From Cytidiella melzeri (Eukaryota > Basidiomycota > Agaricomycetes > Polyporales > Irpicaceae): a stretch of DNA of 29,758 bases. Made by a program: the position numbers and the translations under genes. The notes beneath the pieces are model-generated. The model searched no databases. It worked only from the letters and a program-made list of their open reading frames with translations, and had not been told where the DNA came from. The stretch is from assembly GCA_022592445.1 (NCBI GenBank), contig JABYQR010000471.1:1-29758 (forward strand), written 5' to 3'. This document shows positions 1 through 9,454 of the stretch, piece by piece; positions within the stretch are counted from its first letter, which is position 1, and every line of letters starts with the position of its first letter.

Positions 1-491
1 TGGTCGTACGCCTTTAATTGCACGGCGGGCTTCAGACGCCAAGATTGGGGCAAAGCAGCCTGTCCAAAGGAAAGCGTAGTATCCGAATGAACTCAATTAG
101 GGCTCTGCGTGATAGGCTGCTGAATACTCACTTCTTTGTTCACAAAGTTTATCCTGTCGCTCTGCCGGCGCGTGTTTCGAATTTGCTAGTGCCGACAGAT
201 TTTGATGAAGTCCATAAAAGCAGCGGAGAATGAGTATTGATTCCTTTCGCGAGCTTCTCGGTCGCTGAGCAAATACTACGAGCACTGCATGGCTCGAAGG
301 TCGTAGGTGATAGCGAAAAGTAGCACTGGCACGGACTGGGCGTTAGATATTCAGGCGCTGGCCTTTGTGGCGTGGGAAGTACGTTTACATTTTTGAATGA
401 CCACCTATCCGTCCCGCAATAACGGGCTGATGAGAAGCCATCATAACGACCAGTACGGCCCCTAATCGGCGGGGGATCTGGGCTTTTCTCT
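1..491. other. No gene recognised
   Basis: Short open frames of 60-70 codons occur on both strands but overlap each other and show no domain, plausible splice structure or similarity to anything else in the window. I see no repeat shared with the other elements here. It is the flank of the LTR-C copy that begins at about 492. Confidence 0.5.
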
Positions 492-610
492 ACCCTTCTA
501 TAAACCCTTTAAAGAATTAAGTCAGATCTCTAAGATTATCAGTTCCTGCCGAGCCATCGTGCTCCCGCCCTCGCGCTCACAATCGTCTTCCATCAATCAC
601 GCGCGGATTA
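492..610 (+). repeat. LTR-C copy 1, 5' portion
   Basis: This stretch matches the reverse complement of about 18643-18759 at roughly 90% identity by eye. It is the first part of a plus-oriented long terminal repeat of the Copia family whose uninterrupted copy lies at 17785-18761 (minus). The match breaks at 610, where the Harbinger element begins, and resumes at 9652. The terminal few bases differ from the other copy, so the exact LTR start here is uncertain. Confidence 0.75.
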
Positions 611-646
611 GGGTCGTTCAGAGTTGGCGCAGCTCCGCCGCTCGCA
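611..646 (+). repeat. Harbinger left terminal inverted repeat
   Basis: The first 36 bases match the reverse complement of 9614-9649 with about one mismatch. The repeat is GC-rich after the first 13 bases. Confidence 0.85.
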
Positions 647-774
647 GCGCCGGCTTTGCGACCGGCCCGGTGTGCGCTAAATGTACTTGGTAGTCACGGC
701 GATGTAACGCAGCGACAATTGTAATCAATTTTCTTTGCTTGCACTTCCTTCACCATTCTCAACCATCCTCAGCT

Positions 775-2027
775 ATGCCTTACACTCCATATCGCACAGA
801 GATCACTCGAGCATACCTCCGGAGCATGCTGCTTCAGGAAATCATCAATCCTTCTGACAATCTTGAAGACACTCTTATGCAGCTTCAAACTGATGTTGGC
901 ATTCTTGCCGCCGTCATGCAAGCACACTACCTTCGTGCACAACCTCCTGTCCTAAAAGTCCCCAACTTGCATCTTGCATGGGTGTATGCCCAAAGTCCTC
1001 ACACTCATAAACGGTTTCAGAGCATGCTTCGTGTGTCTCCAGAGGTGTTTCAAACACTTTTGAACTTGATTGACGACCATCCTGTTTTCACCAACAATTC
1101 CAACAATTCACAGGCACCTGTGGAGCTGCAGCTAGCTGTGACACTGTACCGTTTGGGACGGTATGGCAATGGTGCTTCAGTAGAGGACATTGCGAGAACC
1201 GCTGGGGTTTCAGAGGGCACAGTGGTGGTGTATACTCAACGTTGCTTTGATGCTATTGAGTCTCTTCACGATCTCTTCGTTCAAAGGTTGACACCGGAGG
1301 AGAAGGAGAAGGAGAAGGTGTGGATGGATGAGCACTTAGGATTTCGTGGAACCTGGCGAAATGGCTGGGTGTTGTATGATGGTACAGTTGTTGCCCTCTT
1401 CTCAAAGCCAGGCCAGAATGGTGATGCATACTACACTCGTAAGTGCAATTACGGACTTAATGTTCAGGTATGTGTCAAACTACAATGATATCCAAAGTCT
1501 TCATTCAATTCTCTCAGCTTGGAAACATCCAATCTTCTTTGCGGATTGTGGACTACTCACATGGACTTGTTGGTTCCGCTCACGATGCAAGTGCCTTTGA
1601 GCACACTGCGGCTGCATAGTTTCCCGATTGGTTTTTTGAAGAGGGCGAGTTTGCATGGACTGACTCAGCATATCCTTGTAATGCAAGGACAATTCCTGTT
1701 CACAAGAAACCAGCATCTCTTCACCCACACAACAAGCTTTTTGATGCTGTTGTTGCTAGCTTTCGTGTGTGGTCAGAGCACTGCATGGGTGCTTTGAAAG
1801 GTCGCTGGCAGTGCTTGAGAGGACTCCGAGTTCCAATCTGCAACAACAACGAGCATTTGCAGGCTTGTCGCTGGATTACAATTGCAATTATTCTCCACAA
1901 TCTTTGCATTGATGTAGAGGGGTGTGGGAACATGGACAGATTTATTGGTGAACTTGCAGGACAAGAGGGAGGACAAGATGTTGGGGAGGCACAAGAGGAA
2001 TTAGATGCTGCAGAAACCAATAGCTAA
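775..2027 (+). pseudogene. PIF/Harbinger DDE transposase with one nonsense codon
   Basis: This is a DDE superfamily endonuclease (DDE_Tnp_4 type) that would cut and rejoin the Harbinger ends. I start at the ATG at 775. Exon 1 (775-1467) has a helix-turn-helix segment (VEDIARTAGVSEGTVV) and the first catalytic Asp in LYDGT (about residue 202). A 50-nt intron (1468-1517, GTATGT...CTCTCAG) follows. Exon 2 carries the second Asp in GSAHDASAFEHT (about 254), a WTDSAYP block, and the catalytic Glu in SEHCMGALKGRW (about 318). The reconstructed length is about 400 codons, normal for the family. The single lesion is an in-frame TAG at 1617-1619 between the second Asp and the WTDSAYP block. No splice choice removes it without losing conserved residues. 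The frame stays open to TAA at 2027, so the damage looks recent. Confidence 0.85.
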
Positions 2028-2709
2028 CAAAGTGGAATATGTGTGCGAGGGGTAGAGGCTGTTAAGCTTCGAAGATGAGTCTTATTATTCTTGCTGCTTC
2101 AGCAGCTCTGCTTATATACATGTCTATATCTACTTATGTAAGCAACTACTATACATGTCTACTTCAGCTATTCTACTGTATTACTAAGTGCATGACTCAT
2201 GCATGACTCATGCTATGAGTGCATGACTCATTGTATGACTAGGCTCAGCACTTGTACCAGAGGCGTACATAATGAGTAAATGACTCATGCTAGTACTTGT
2301 CCTCAGATGTATGCTTTAGGCATCCTCTGGAGTCATACGTGCTTTCCATGTCATTTCCTATGCTACTAGAACACAGGCGTACATATATGTATAGTACTAC
2401 TACAACCCATATCTGTACGTCTCAGCTAATGTGATGGTTACTACCAGAGTTTCCATATACGGCTGCATAATTCCCATATCAAGACTGTGGGAACTCTGCT
2501 ACCTGAAGTGTCCTTGTAATAAGGCGTGGGAAACTACATATCATATCATATTATATTATATAGTTTTAACAATAGCAAACGGCAGCAGCTAGTTGATGAA
2601 CTTGTAGCTTTTAAAGCATTATAGATGATTAAAGTTCAGGTATATTGAATATCTACATCAGAATCAAGACAGTTGTTGGGTATGTTGTATTCTACGCAGA
2701 AGAGCCAAC
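2028..2709. other. Intergenic spacer between converging Harbinger genes
   Basis: There is no coding frame I can support. It is AT-rich, with short repeats such as TACATGTCTA and a cluster of TGACTCA motifs (listed separately). It separates the 3' ends of the transposase and the minus-strand partner gene, so termination and polyadenylation signals for both probably lie here. Confidence 0.6.
2193..2287. promoter_or_regulatory. Cluster of four TGACTCA motifs
   Basis: Perfect TGACTCA heptamers occur at 2193-2199, 2204-2210, 2224-2230 and 2281-2287, with near-matches (TGAGTAA) between. TGACTCA is the site of Gcn4/AP-1 bZIP factors. Its position between two converging genes is not a usual promoter location, so function is unproven; it may be simple local repetition. 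Confidence 0.35.
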
Positions 2710-4018
2710 CTATTCATCATCAGATGGAAGTTGTCCATTCTCAGCATCCCATTCAGGAGAACCATCACGCTGGGAAGAACCAGCAAGCTCATCTGAAAGA
2801 CGAGGATGTTTACGAGACTCACTTGTTGAACTTGCAAGAAGCTCTTTCAGCTTCTTGCGGTACTCTTCAAGAGTCCAAACTCCTGCCCTGTACTCCTCAA
2901 GTAGCTGTGTGCGCTCAAAACGAGCATCTTCACGCCGGCAATGCTCAGCAAGGGATGCAGCGTTTTCTCTGCAACTTCATCAGCATATGCAAGTTCACAA
3001 AAGACTGAACACACCTTGCAAAGTCCAAGAGCATAGCATCTATCCCACGCTTCTTGCTCACCGGCTTGATAGAAGCCTGAAGACGTTCAAGCTTCTCAGC
3101 AGACATGTTGACAGAGACCTTTGGACCACGACTAGAGTGTGGGGGAGCTGAGGAGGGCACTGGTGATGGCGGACCATTGGTTGCGTCATCTCCAAAAGTG
3201 CGGAATGTAGGAGAGTTCAGAGCTGTATCAGGGGTAGGCTCAGGACGATTGTTGAGTGGCTGAAGATGGATAGTACGCCTTCCCAGAGGTCCAACTCCTG
3301 TTGTAATGGCGATGGGAGTGATGTTTGGCCTCTCAGACAAGAGGCGGTGAAGAGCCGGAAAGAAGGGGAACTTCTTTGTGATCTCTTCTGCAAAGAGTTG
3401 ACATAAATAAGAATAGCAGTGCCAAAATGTGTGAACATACCCCATAAGTTCTTGGCCACCTGTGGAGTCTCAGCATTTGGACCCTCTGCAGGGATATAGT
3501 GCTTCAGAAACTCAGACCCATGTTCATCTGCTGCTTCCTCATCATTGTCACAAAGGCCACCCCCAGTGACAACCAGATGAGCCTTTTGCTTCCTGTATGT
3601 CCTGATGAGCCTGTGAATTCAATTGAGCAGGTACATGGGAGCAGAGACCATGATGTTCAACACACCCTTCAAGCTTAGCTTTAATCTTGTTTGCTAGCTT
3701 TGCACCATCAAGCTCATGCAGCTCTGGAAAGAGAGCCTTCCCAATCCGACCATACACTGTAATTTTCCTGTCTCCACTTGTATTATAATCAGTGAAATGG
3801 ATCAGTATAGCTACTTGACCAATTTCCCGTGCCTCATACCTCATCAGCCTGCTTTCCAAACAGCACCTTCTGGTTTTCCGACTTCTCTGCAAGCTCCAGC
3901 AGCTGCCAGGTCATTTGCTCTTGCCAATCCAGCTGTGGGAAAGGCTTGGCCAGCTCCTTTACAGCCTTCTTCTTCCAGCAAACACAGCACAAGACATAGT
4001 ATGAGATTTTTCAAAAGA
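2710..4018 (-). pseudogene. Harbinger accessory (second) gene, interrupted and decayed
   Basis: This is the minus-strand partner of the transposase. Such genes usually encode a Myb/SANT-like DNA-binding protein that helps the transposase; I infer that role from position and general layout, since the N-terminal domain is not clear. The best-preserved part runs from KKKAVKELAKPFPQLDW through SGDRKITVYGRIGKALFPEL and EEITKKFPFFPALHRLL to an acidic tail ending at the TAG at 2710-2712. Two introns fit well: 3388-3440 (53 nt) and 2969-3014 (46 nt). The second converts a dead-end frame into a Glu/Arg-rich, probably coiled-coil segment. Upstream, an in-frame TGA (after MYLLN) and a frame change near 3650 show decay. 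The 5' end is cut off at 4018 by the Copia element. Its leader probably continues at 9460-9613. Confidence 0.65.
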
Positions 4019-4023
4019 GTGTG
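4019..4023. repeat. Copia target-site duplication, left copy (GTGTG)
   Basis: GTGTG directly precedes the left LTR and is repeated at 9455-9459 directly after the right LTR. Five bases is the usual Copia length. Confidence 0.9.
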
Positions 4024-4462
4024 TAAAGCCGGTCGAATGAATTCAACACGTCTAGAGGCAGAGATGGATGCGCAGTCGTAATCCCACTTGCCGTCGTAAG
4101 GACCTAAGACACACGAGCGAAGCAAGTTAATCCAGGTGCGAAAGAGAAAGAGCACGATTGCATAACGACTGTACCTAAGACACACGAGCGAAGCGAGTTA
4201 ACTATAGGTACAGGCTGTGAGCATATTGCATATGTGAGGGACAACGAAGAATACTCACTCCAGGTGCGAAAGAGAAAGAGCACGATGGAGTGTCAGGAGC
4301 GGGGGCGAAGGTATATAAGACAGAGCCCTCAGGCGACCCAAAAAGGAAAATCTGTGATACAGATGTGTCCGCGTGATGAAAGAACAATAAGGCGACCATA
4401 TACGGAAAACAAAAGACATTCCGGTAACTACGAGTCCGTGAGCCGGAGCTGAAAAGCCATTA
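4024..4462 (-). repeat. Copia 3' LTR (439 bp, with internal expansion)
   Basis: In element orientation it starts TAATGGC and ends GGCTTTA. It matches 9087-9454 throughout except for 71 extra bases and a two-base difference. Its first three bases supply the stop codon of the polyprotein. Confidence 0.93.
4102..4193. repeat. 71-bp expansion inside the left Copia LTR
   Basis: The block ACCTAAGACACACGAGCG occurs at 4102 and again at 4173, but only once in the right LTR. The extra stretch also holds a second copy of a roughly 27-bp piece found once at 4259-4286. The expansion accounts exactly for the length difference between the LTRs (439 against 368). Confidence 0.85.
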
Positions 4463-7400
4463 CTCCCCCTCAGCGAGGTGAAACTGGACGAGCCCTAAGG
4501 ACTCAGAGTGACGAACGTGAGCTTCAGCCGGTAAAGACTTGGTGAAGATGTCAGCAGGGTTGTCAACTCCAGGGATTCGAACCAATTCGACAAGGCCTTC
4601 GGTGACGCATTCGTGAACAGCGTGCGCAGTGACGCAAGTATGTTTTGAGTGATGCTTCACGTGGGTGGACTTGGAAGCGTCTACAGCACTCTTGTTGTCG
4701 CAATGAAGGACGACAGGTAGAGGAAGAGGTTGCTCAATTTGATCAGTGAGAATCTTCAACCACTTGAGTTGCTCGCAAGCTTCGTGAGCCGCAAAGTATT
4801 CTGAGTCGAAGGTAGACTTCGCCACAGAACGTTGTTTGCGCGAGGACCAGCAGACAGCGCCATAGCCTAGGAAATAAACCCAGCCAGATGTGGAGAGCGA
4901 GTCGTCTAAGTCGCCGGCAAAGTCGGCGTCGGTGTAACCGACAAGATCGTCAACGCCTTCGTCATTATGGCCTAGACAAAGTCGGAGACTTGAGGTACCG
5001 CGAAGGTAGCGAAGGACATGATATGCAGCGCGGAGATGCAGCTGCGAGGGGTTGGACTGGTATTGACAGAGCTTCGCAACGGCGTACGAGATGTCAGGTC
5101 GAGTTCCAAGGGAGGCGTACATGAGTGAGCCAAGTACGCTGCGGTAGGTGTGGATAAGTGCTGGGTCGCACTGCTCCTTGGGATTTTCATTGTGTACCAA
5201 CTGGATACCGGTTGGAAGCGGTGTGGAAGCAGGATTGGAGTCCTCATGCTGGAAGCGTTTGAGAACGGAATTGATGTAGACCTCTTGGTCGAGGTAGATG
5301 AGACGACTCCCCCTATCCCGAGTGATACGGATACCGAGATAGTGCTTGAGCTCGCCTAAGTCTTTGAGATCGAAATGGCGACGAAGAGCGTCCTTGGTCT
5401 CCTTGATGAGGGTGAGACTGTTTCCCATAATAGTGAGATCGTCGACGTAGCAAACAATAATTTGGAGGGCTCCCCCTCGTCGACGAGTGAAAATGGCGAC
5501 ATCACCTGTGTCATAACAGACGAAGCCGAGTTCTTTGAGGCATGCCTTGAGCGTGAGGAACCATTGGCGTCCTGCCTGCTTTAGGCCATAGATTGCCTTA
5601 TGAAGGCGGCATACTTTGCCTTCATCCAGTACAAACCCTTCAGGTTGCTCCATGTAAACCTCCTCGTCCAAAGATCTGTTCAGATAGGCTTGTTGGAAGT
5701 CAATCTGGTGAATTTCCCAGTCCAGAATAGCTGCCAAGGCGACGAGGTATCGCCAAGACTCCAGACGGGCGACGGGAGCGAAGGTGTCTGTGAAATCGAT
5801 GCCTTGAACTTGCTCAAAACCCTTGGCTACCAGACGTGCCTTATAACGGTCAACATTACCGTCCTTGTCGAGTTTGAGTTTGTAAACCCATTTGCTCTTG
5901 ATCGCCTTGCGACCAGGGGGCAAATCGACTAGTTTCCATGTTCCAGTGTCCTGGAGACCTTTGATTTCGGCCTCCATAGCTGCATGCCAGTCATCTCGAT
6001 CCGGTGAACCCATAGCCTGCCGATAGGTACGAGGCTCCCCCTGAGGCGTAACTGCCGCTGCCAGCATGACGACCTGCTCGTCAGAGAGGACAGCGCTGGC
6101 GTCAGCTTTCGCTTTGCCTTTGCCTTTGTAGGGGACCTTGTTACCGCGAGCCCGAGTCGTCTCCTCAATCTCTTGTTCAGTAGCAGCCCACATAGACTGG
6201 AGACGCTTCACATCACGAGGTACAACAGTGCGTTGTGAACGACGTGTAACACCAGCATGAGCCGGGTTGGAGAATGGAAGGTAGTCATGTGGAGAAGCGG
6301 CTGGAAGACGGTTGGGATTTGGCTCGAGTTTGGGAGAGGGTACGACAGGAGGGCCTTTCCGTCTGGAAGGCGAGAGTGGCATGGATGAAGAGCTAGGCTC
6401 TGGTTCAGCAGATGTGGACGAACTAGGAATAGGAGTAGAGGGACGCGGTATCCGTGAAGGCGTAGGAGCCGACGTGGATGTTGCGTCAGGAGGAGGTGGT
6501 TGTTGAGTTGGGGGCACTTGCGACGTGGTAGTAGCCGGCTGCAAAGAGGGCGTTAAAGGGAGTGAAATTTCAAGATCGTACGTGGTCGGCGGAGAGGTTG
6601 GAATGCTCGAAGTTGGTTGAGTAGGAGGTGAAGGACGGTTAGGAAAGATCAGTTCGTCGAATACAACGTCAGTACTCGAGACGATCCTATGAGTATGTTT
6701 GTCCCATAAGCGGTAACCTTTAGGACCCGCTTCATACCCAACATGCACAAGAGGCTGAGCGTGAGCATCGAGCTTCCTGCGATGATCCTTGTGAATGTGG
6801 CAATAGGCAAGGCAACCAAAAACACGGAAGTATGAAACATCCGGTTTGGAACCAGTTATAATCTCGAATGGTGTCCTCCAATCCAGACACCGTTTGGGTG
6901 CTCGGTTGCGCACATGCACGGCGGTTTTCACGGCTTCTTCCCAGAATCCTTTGGACATCCCGGCGGCGTAAAGCATAGAGAGCGCAGCCTCCATGATGGT
7001 GCGGTTGAAATGCTCAGCCTTGCCGTTTTGTTGTGGTGTATCCGGGGTGGTGCGCTGATGGACAATGCCAAGATCCTTCAATCGTTGCACGAAGCGCTTC
7101 GACTGGTATTCACCGCCCCTGTCAGAGTGAAGAATCTTGATATCCCTCTCGAACTGAGTTTTGACCAGCTGACGGAACTCCTCAAACTTCTGCTCCTGTT
7201 CGTCTTTGTGTTTCAGGAAATAAATCCAGACGTTGTCAGAGCAGTCGTCGATGTACGTGAGCATGTAGAGGTGTCCGCCGTTTACAGAAGAGTTCTGCAT
7301 AGGTCCAGCCAAGTCAGTGTGGATGAGGTCGAAAGGTTTGTCCGCGCGAGGTGTCGAGGATGAATGGAATGTGCGTCGTGTGGCCTTGCCGAGTTGACAA

Positions 7401-8956
7401 CCTTCGCATGCGTGTTTAGAGCAAGGAGTCTTCTCGTCAATAGTCAGACCTGTCACTGGGGAGTCGTCAGAGCGTAGCTTCTGTAGTGCTTCCCAGTTGA
7501 GGTGACCATAGCGTTGGTGTACAAGGTCGATGGGTGACGAGTGCGTGTGCGTGGAGGAGGCGACCGACGAAGAAGAGACGCGAAGTCCCAACCAGTATTG
7601 GCCGCCCTTGAGAGTACCTATGCCGTAGGTGGTATTATTCTTGTGTATCCGTGCTTTACCGCCAGTGAAAACGGTAGAGAATCCTTTGGAGTCAAGACAG
7701 GAAATCGAAATGAGTCGGTAGGCAATGCCCGGGCAGTATAAAACGTTGTCAAACTGCGCTGTGAGTTGCTTTCCATCAACGTGTACGGTTCCACGTACGC
7801 TCCCAGACCCAAGCGTAGACATTGAAGTCTTCGAAGCATCAGCCAATGTCGCAAACGACGGCGTAGCAAAAGGCTTGTAGTCGTGGAAGTCGTTGAGGTT
7901 ATTAGTGATGTGTCTCGTACAGCCTGAGTCGAGCATCCAGGGTGTTTCACCCAAAGCATAAAACATAACATCTATATTCGCGACGTTGGCGGCTTCGGAC
8001 GCGGAGTCCTCAGCAGAGACTACATGTACAGCAGCAGAACCGTTAGACGATGATGGTGACCCAGAAGATTCCTTCTTCCCCTTGTCCTTTCCTCCTTTTC
8101 CCCCTTTCCTTGCCTCCTCAATGGCAGCCTTCTTCTTACGACACTCGTCCTCTGTGTGACCCTTGTACTTGCAGAACCCGCACTGCTTCTTTGACTTGCC
8201 CGACGAGGACGAAGCCGAAGACTTGTTGAACTTGACCGCAGAGACTGAAGGCGATTCCTTTCGCTTAGCCTCGTCGATGAGGCGCGATCGGATGTCGTCG
8301 TATTTCAAGTCCTTTGGCGCGGTGACAGCGAGGATGGGCTCGACGATGTTGGCGAAGGAGTCAGGGAGTACCGAGAGGAGACCGAAGATCTTGAGCAGTT
8401 CCTTGTCGCCAAGGATGCCGGAGGCGTCAACTTCCTGCCAGAGACGACCACGTTCTTCAAGCTGTTCAACGAGAGGGCGTGAGCCGTCGATCGTGTGAAG
8501 GAAGTATTGCTTGAACTTGAGGAACGCAGAGAGAGTGGTCGAGGCGGAGTAGTTGGCCTTAAGCTTAGCGTAGATCTCGGCGGCGGAGTTGGTCTCGAGG
8601 TCGAAGAGATGGTGGAGAGAGCTATTGACGGTCGCGAGGAGAACCAGAGTGACGTTGGCGTCGGCCTTGCACCAGTCGTCGTAGTCCGTGTCGGTGGACG
8701 CGGGCTTGACCAGAGAAGGATCAACCATGCCAGACGCGGCTTGCGTCTTGAGGAACTGGATGAACAGCATGTTCCATTCCTTCCAGTTGTTGGCACCAGT
8801 CAGCTTAGGCAGCGAGTCGAGTTTGATGAACGAGGAGTTGCTGGAAGTGTTCTTGACGAACGACGAACCAGCGGCAGAGGGGCCTGCAGAGGCAGGAGTG
8901 GACCCAGCAGGGCCAGACGATGCCGAACCACCTGTGGGAGGTGTAGTGCTCGACAT
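4460..8956 (-). CDS. Copia gag-pol polyprotein, 1498 aa, uninterrupted
   Basis: One frame encodes all retrotransposon functions. Order: Gag (UBN2-type, about 45-240) with a CCHC zinc knuckle at 259-272 (CX2CX4HX4C); aspartic protease with DSG at 343-345; GAG-pre-integrase HHCC zinc motif (about 480-520); integrase catalytic core D547, D612, E648 (35 residues between the last two, as in DD35E); a Pro/Ser-rich linker (about 775-900); reverse transcriptase with D1086 and YVDD at 1170-1173; RNase H with D1343, E1386, D1420 and D1469 (ADIFTK). This order, integrase before RT, defines Copia. There is no frameshift between gag and pol, so relative expression must be set by proteolysis or RNA processing. 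The start is the ATG at 8956, 130 nt from the 5' LTR. The TAA stop is formed by the first bases of the 3' LTR, and the last codons overlap the polypurine tract. Confidence 0.96.
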   Translation of the reverse strand: MSSTTPPTGGSASSGPAGSTPASAGPSAAGSSFVKNTSSNSSFIKLDSLPKLTGANNWKEWNMLFIQFLKTQAASGMVDPSLVKPASTDTDYDDWCKADANVTLVLLATVNSSLHHLFDLETNSAAEIYAKLKANYSASTTLSAFLKFKQYFLHTIDGSRPLVEQLEERGRLWQEVDASGILGDKELLKIFGLLSVLPDSFANIVEPILAVTAPKDLKYDDIRSRLIDEAKRKESPSVSAVKFNKSSASSSSGKSKKQCGFCKYKGHTEDECRKKKAAIEEARKGGKGGKDKGKKESSGSPSSSNGSAAVHVVSAEDSASEAANVANIDVMFYALGETPWMLDSGCTRHITNNLNDFHDYKPFATPSFATLADASKTSMSTLGSGSVRGTVHVDGKQLTAQFDNVLYCPGIAYRLISISCLDSKGFSTVFTGGKARIHKNNTTYGIGTLKGGQYWLGLRVSSSSVASSTHTHSSPIDLVHQRYGHLNWEALQKLRSDDSPVTGLTIDEKTPCSKHACEGCQLGKATRRTFHSSSTPRADKPFDLIHTDLAGPMQNSSVNGGHLYMLTYIDDCSDNVWIYFLKHKDEQEQKFEEFRQLVKTQFERDIKILHSDRGGEYQSKRFVQRLKDLGIVHQRTTPDTPQQNGKAEHFNRTIMEAALSMLYAAGMSKGFWEEAVKTAVHVRNRAPKRCLDWRTPFEIITGSKPDVSYFRVFGCLAYCHIHKDHRRKLDAHAQPLVHVGYEAGPKGYRLWDKHTHRIVSSTDVVFDELIFPNRPSPPTQPTSSIPTSPPTTYDLEISLPLTPSLQPATTTSQVPPTQQPPPPDATSTSAPTPSRIPRPSTPIPSSSTSAEPEPSSSSMPLSPSRRKGPPVVPSPKLEPNPNRLPAASPHDYLPFSNPAHAGVTRRSQRTVVPRDVKRLQSMWAATEQEIEETTRARGNKVPYKGKGKAKADASAVLSDEQVVMLAAAVTPQGEPRTYRQAMGSPDRDDWHAAMEAEIKGLQDTGTWKLVDLPPGRKAIKSKWVYKLKLDKDGNVDRYKARLVAKGFEQVQGIDFTDTFAPVARLESWRYLVALAAILDWEIHQIDFQQAYLNRSLDEEVYMEQPEGFVLDEGKVCRLHKAIYGLKQAGRQWFLTLKACLKELGFVCYDTGDVAIFTRRRGGALQIIVCYVDDLTIMGNSLTLIKETKDALRRHFDLKDLGELKHYLGIRITRDRGSRLIYLDQEVYINSVLKRFQHEDSNPASTPLPTGIQLVHNENPKEQCDPALIHTYRSVLGSLMYASLGTRPDISYAVAKLCQYQSNPSQLHLRAAYHVLRYLRGTSSLRLCLGHNDEGVDDLVGYTDADFAGDLDDSLSTSGWVYFLGYGAVCWSSRKQRSVAKSTFDSEYFAAHEACEQLKWLKILTDQIEQPLPLPVVLHCDNKSAVDASKSTHVKHHSKHTCVTAHAVHECVTEGLVELVRIPGVDNPADIFTKSLPAEAHVRHSESLGLVQFHLAEGE
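4463..4474 (-). other. Copia polypurine tract
   Basis: On the minus strand GCTGAGGGGGAG lies immediately upstream of the 3' LTR start. This is where plus-strand DNA synthesis is primed. It also encodes the last codons of the polyprotein. Confidence 0.8.
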
Positions 8957-9074
8957 GTTGATAGGACGTTAAGGATGTGGATATGAAAACCTGGAGTCGT
9001 GTGTCGACGTTGATCGGAGCGAAGCGCAGATAGGCGCGATAAGGTGAACGACGAGTGTGGATTAGAGTCAGGCG

Positions 9075-9086
9075 GGGCTCATAACC
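9075..9086 (-). other. Copia primer-binding site (initiator tRNA-Met anticodon arm)
   Basis: On the minus strand GGTTATGAGCCC directly follows the 5' LTR. Its complement GGGCTCATAACC is the anticodon stem-loop region of eukaryotic initiator tRNA-Met (CAU anticodon). Priming by an internal half-tRNA is known for Drosophila copia and fungal relatives. The same 12 bases occur at 10924-10935 and 17773-17784. Confidence 0.8.
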
Positions 9087-9454
9087 TAAAGCCGGTCGAA
9101 TGAATTCAACACGTCTAGAGGCAGAGATGGATGCGCAGTCGTAATCCCACTTGCCGTCGTAAGGACCTAAGACACACGAGCGAAGCGAGTTAACTATAGG
9201 TACAGGCTGTGAGCATATTGCATATGTGAGGGACAACGAAGAATACTCACTCCAGGTGCGAAAGAGAAAGAGCACGATGGAGTGTCAGGAGCGGGGGCGA
9301 AGGTATATAAGACAGAGCCCTCAGGCGACCCAAAAAGGAAAATCTGTGATACAGATGTGTTTGCGTGATGAAAGAACAATAAGGCGACCATATACGGAAA
9401 ACAAAAGACATTCCGGTAACTACGAGTCCGTGAGCCGGAGCTGAAAAGCCATTA
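9087..9454 (-). repeat. Copia 5' LTR (368 bp)
   Basis: This is the promoter-bearing LTR for the minus-strand element. A TATATA box at 9304-9309 lies about 220 bp upstream of the primer-binding site. It matches the left LTR except for the 71-bp expansion there and two adjacent bases. Confidence 0.93.
9303..9310 (-). promoter_or_regulatory. TATA box of the Copia 5' LTR
   Basis: TTATATAC on the minus strand lies in mid-LTR, the expected place for the U3 promoter. The same box is in the left LTR at 4312-4317. Confidence 0.55.

Larger units (their letters stand above)
4024..9454 (-). mobile_element. Full-length, apparently intact Ty1/Copia LTR retrotransposon
   Basis: The 5431-bp element has LTRs at 4024-4462 and 9087-9454, the 5-bp duplication GTGTG on both sides, a primer-binding site directly after the 5' LTR (9075-9086), a polypurine tract directly before the 3' LTR (4463-4474) and one open gag-pol frame. 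Apart from a 71-bp expansion in the left LTR, the two LTRs differ only at two adjacent bases (CC against TT, near 4370 and 9361), so the insertion is young. It sits within the minus-strand Harbinger gene, in the same orientation. All expected autonomous parts are present; activity is an inference. Confidence 0.95.

Noticed and set aside
1..285. Overlapping small frames at the left edge
   Set aside because: They overlap on opposite strands with no domain or context to support either.
4202..4399. Small duplicated ORF pair in both Copia LTRs (also 9194-9391)
   Set aside because: They are LTR sequence; duplication follows from the LTR pair, and there is no sign of coding selection.
8495..8986. 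163-codon frame opposite the Copia gag
   Set aside because: It is antisense to a well-supported polyprotein, and its composition reflects the GC-rich gag.
9075..9086. tRNA gene fragment (CAT anticodon-like sequence)
   Set aside because: Position directly beside LTR ends in three elements identifies it as a primer-binding site; no cloverleaf around it.
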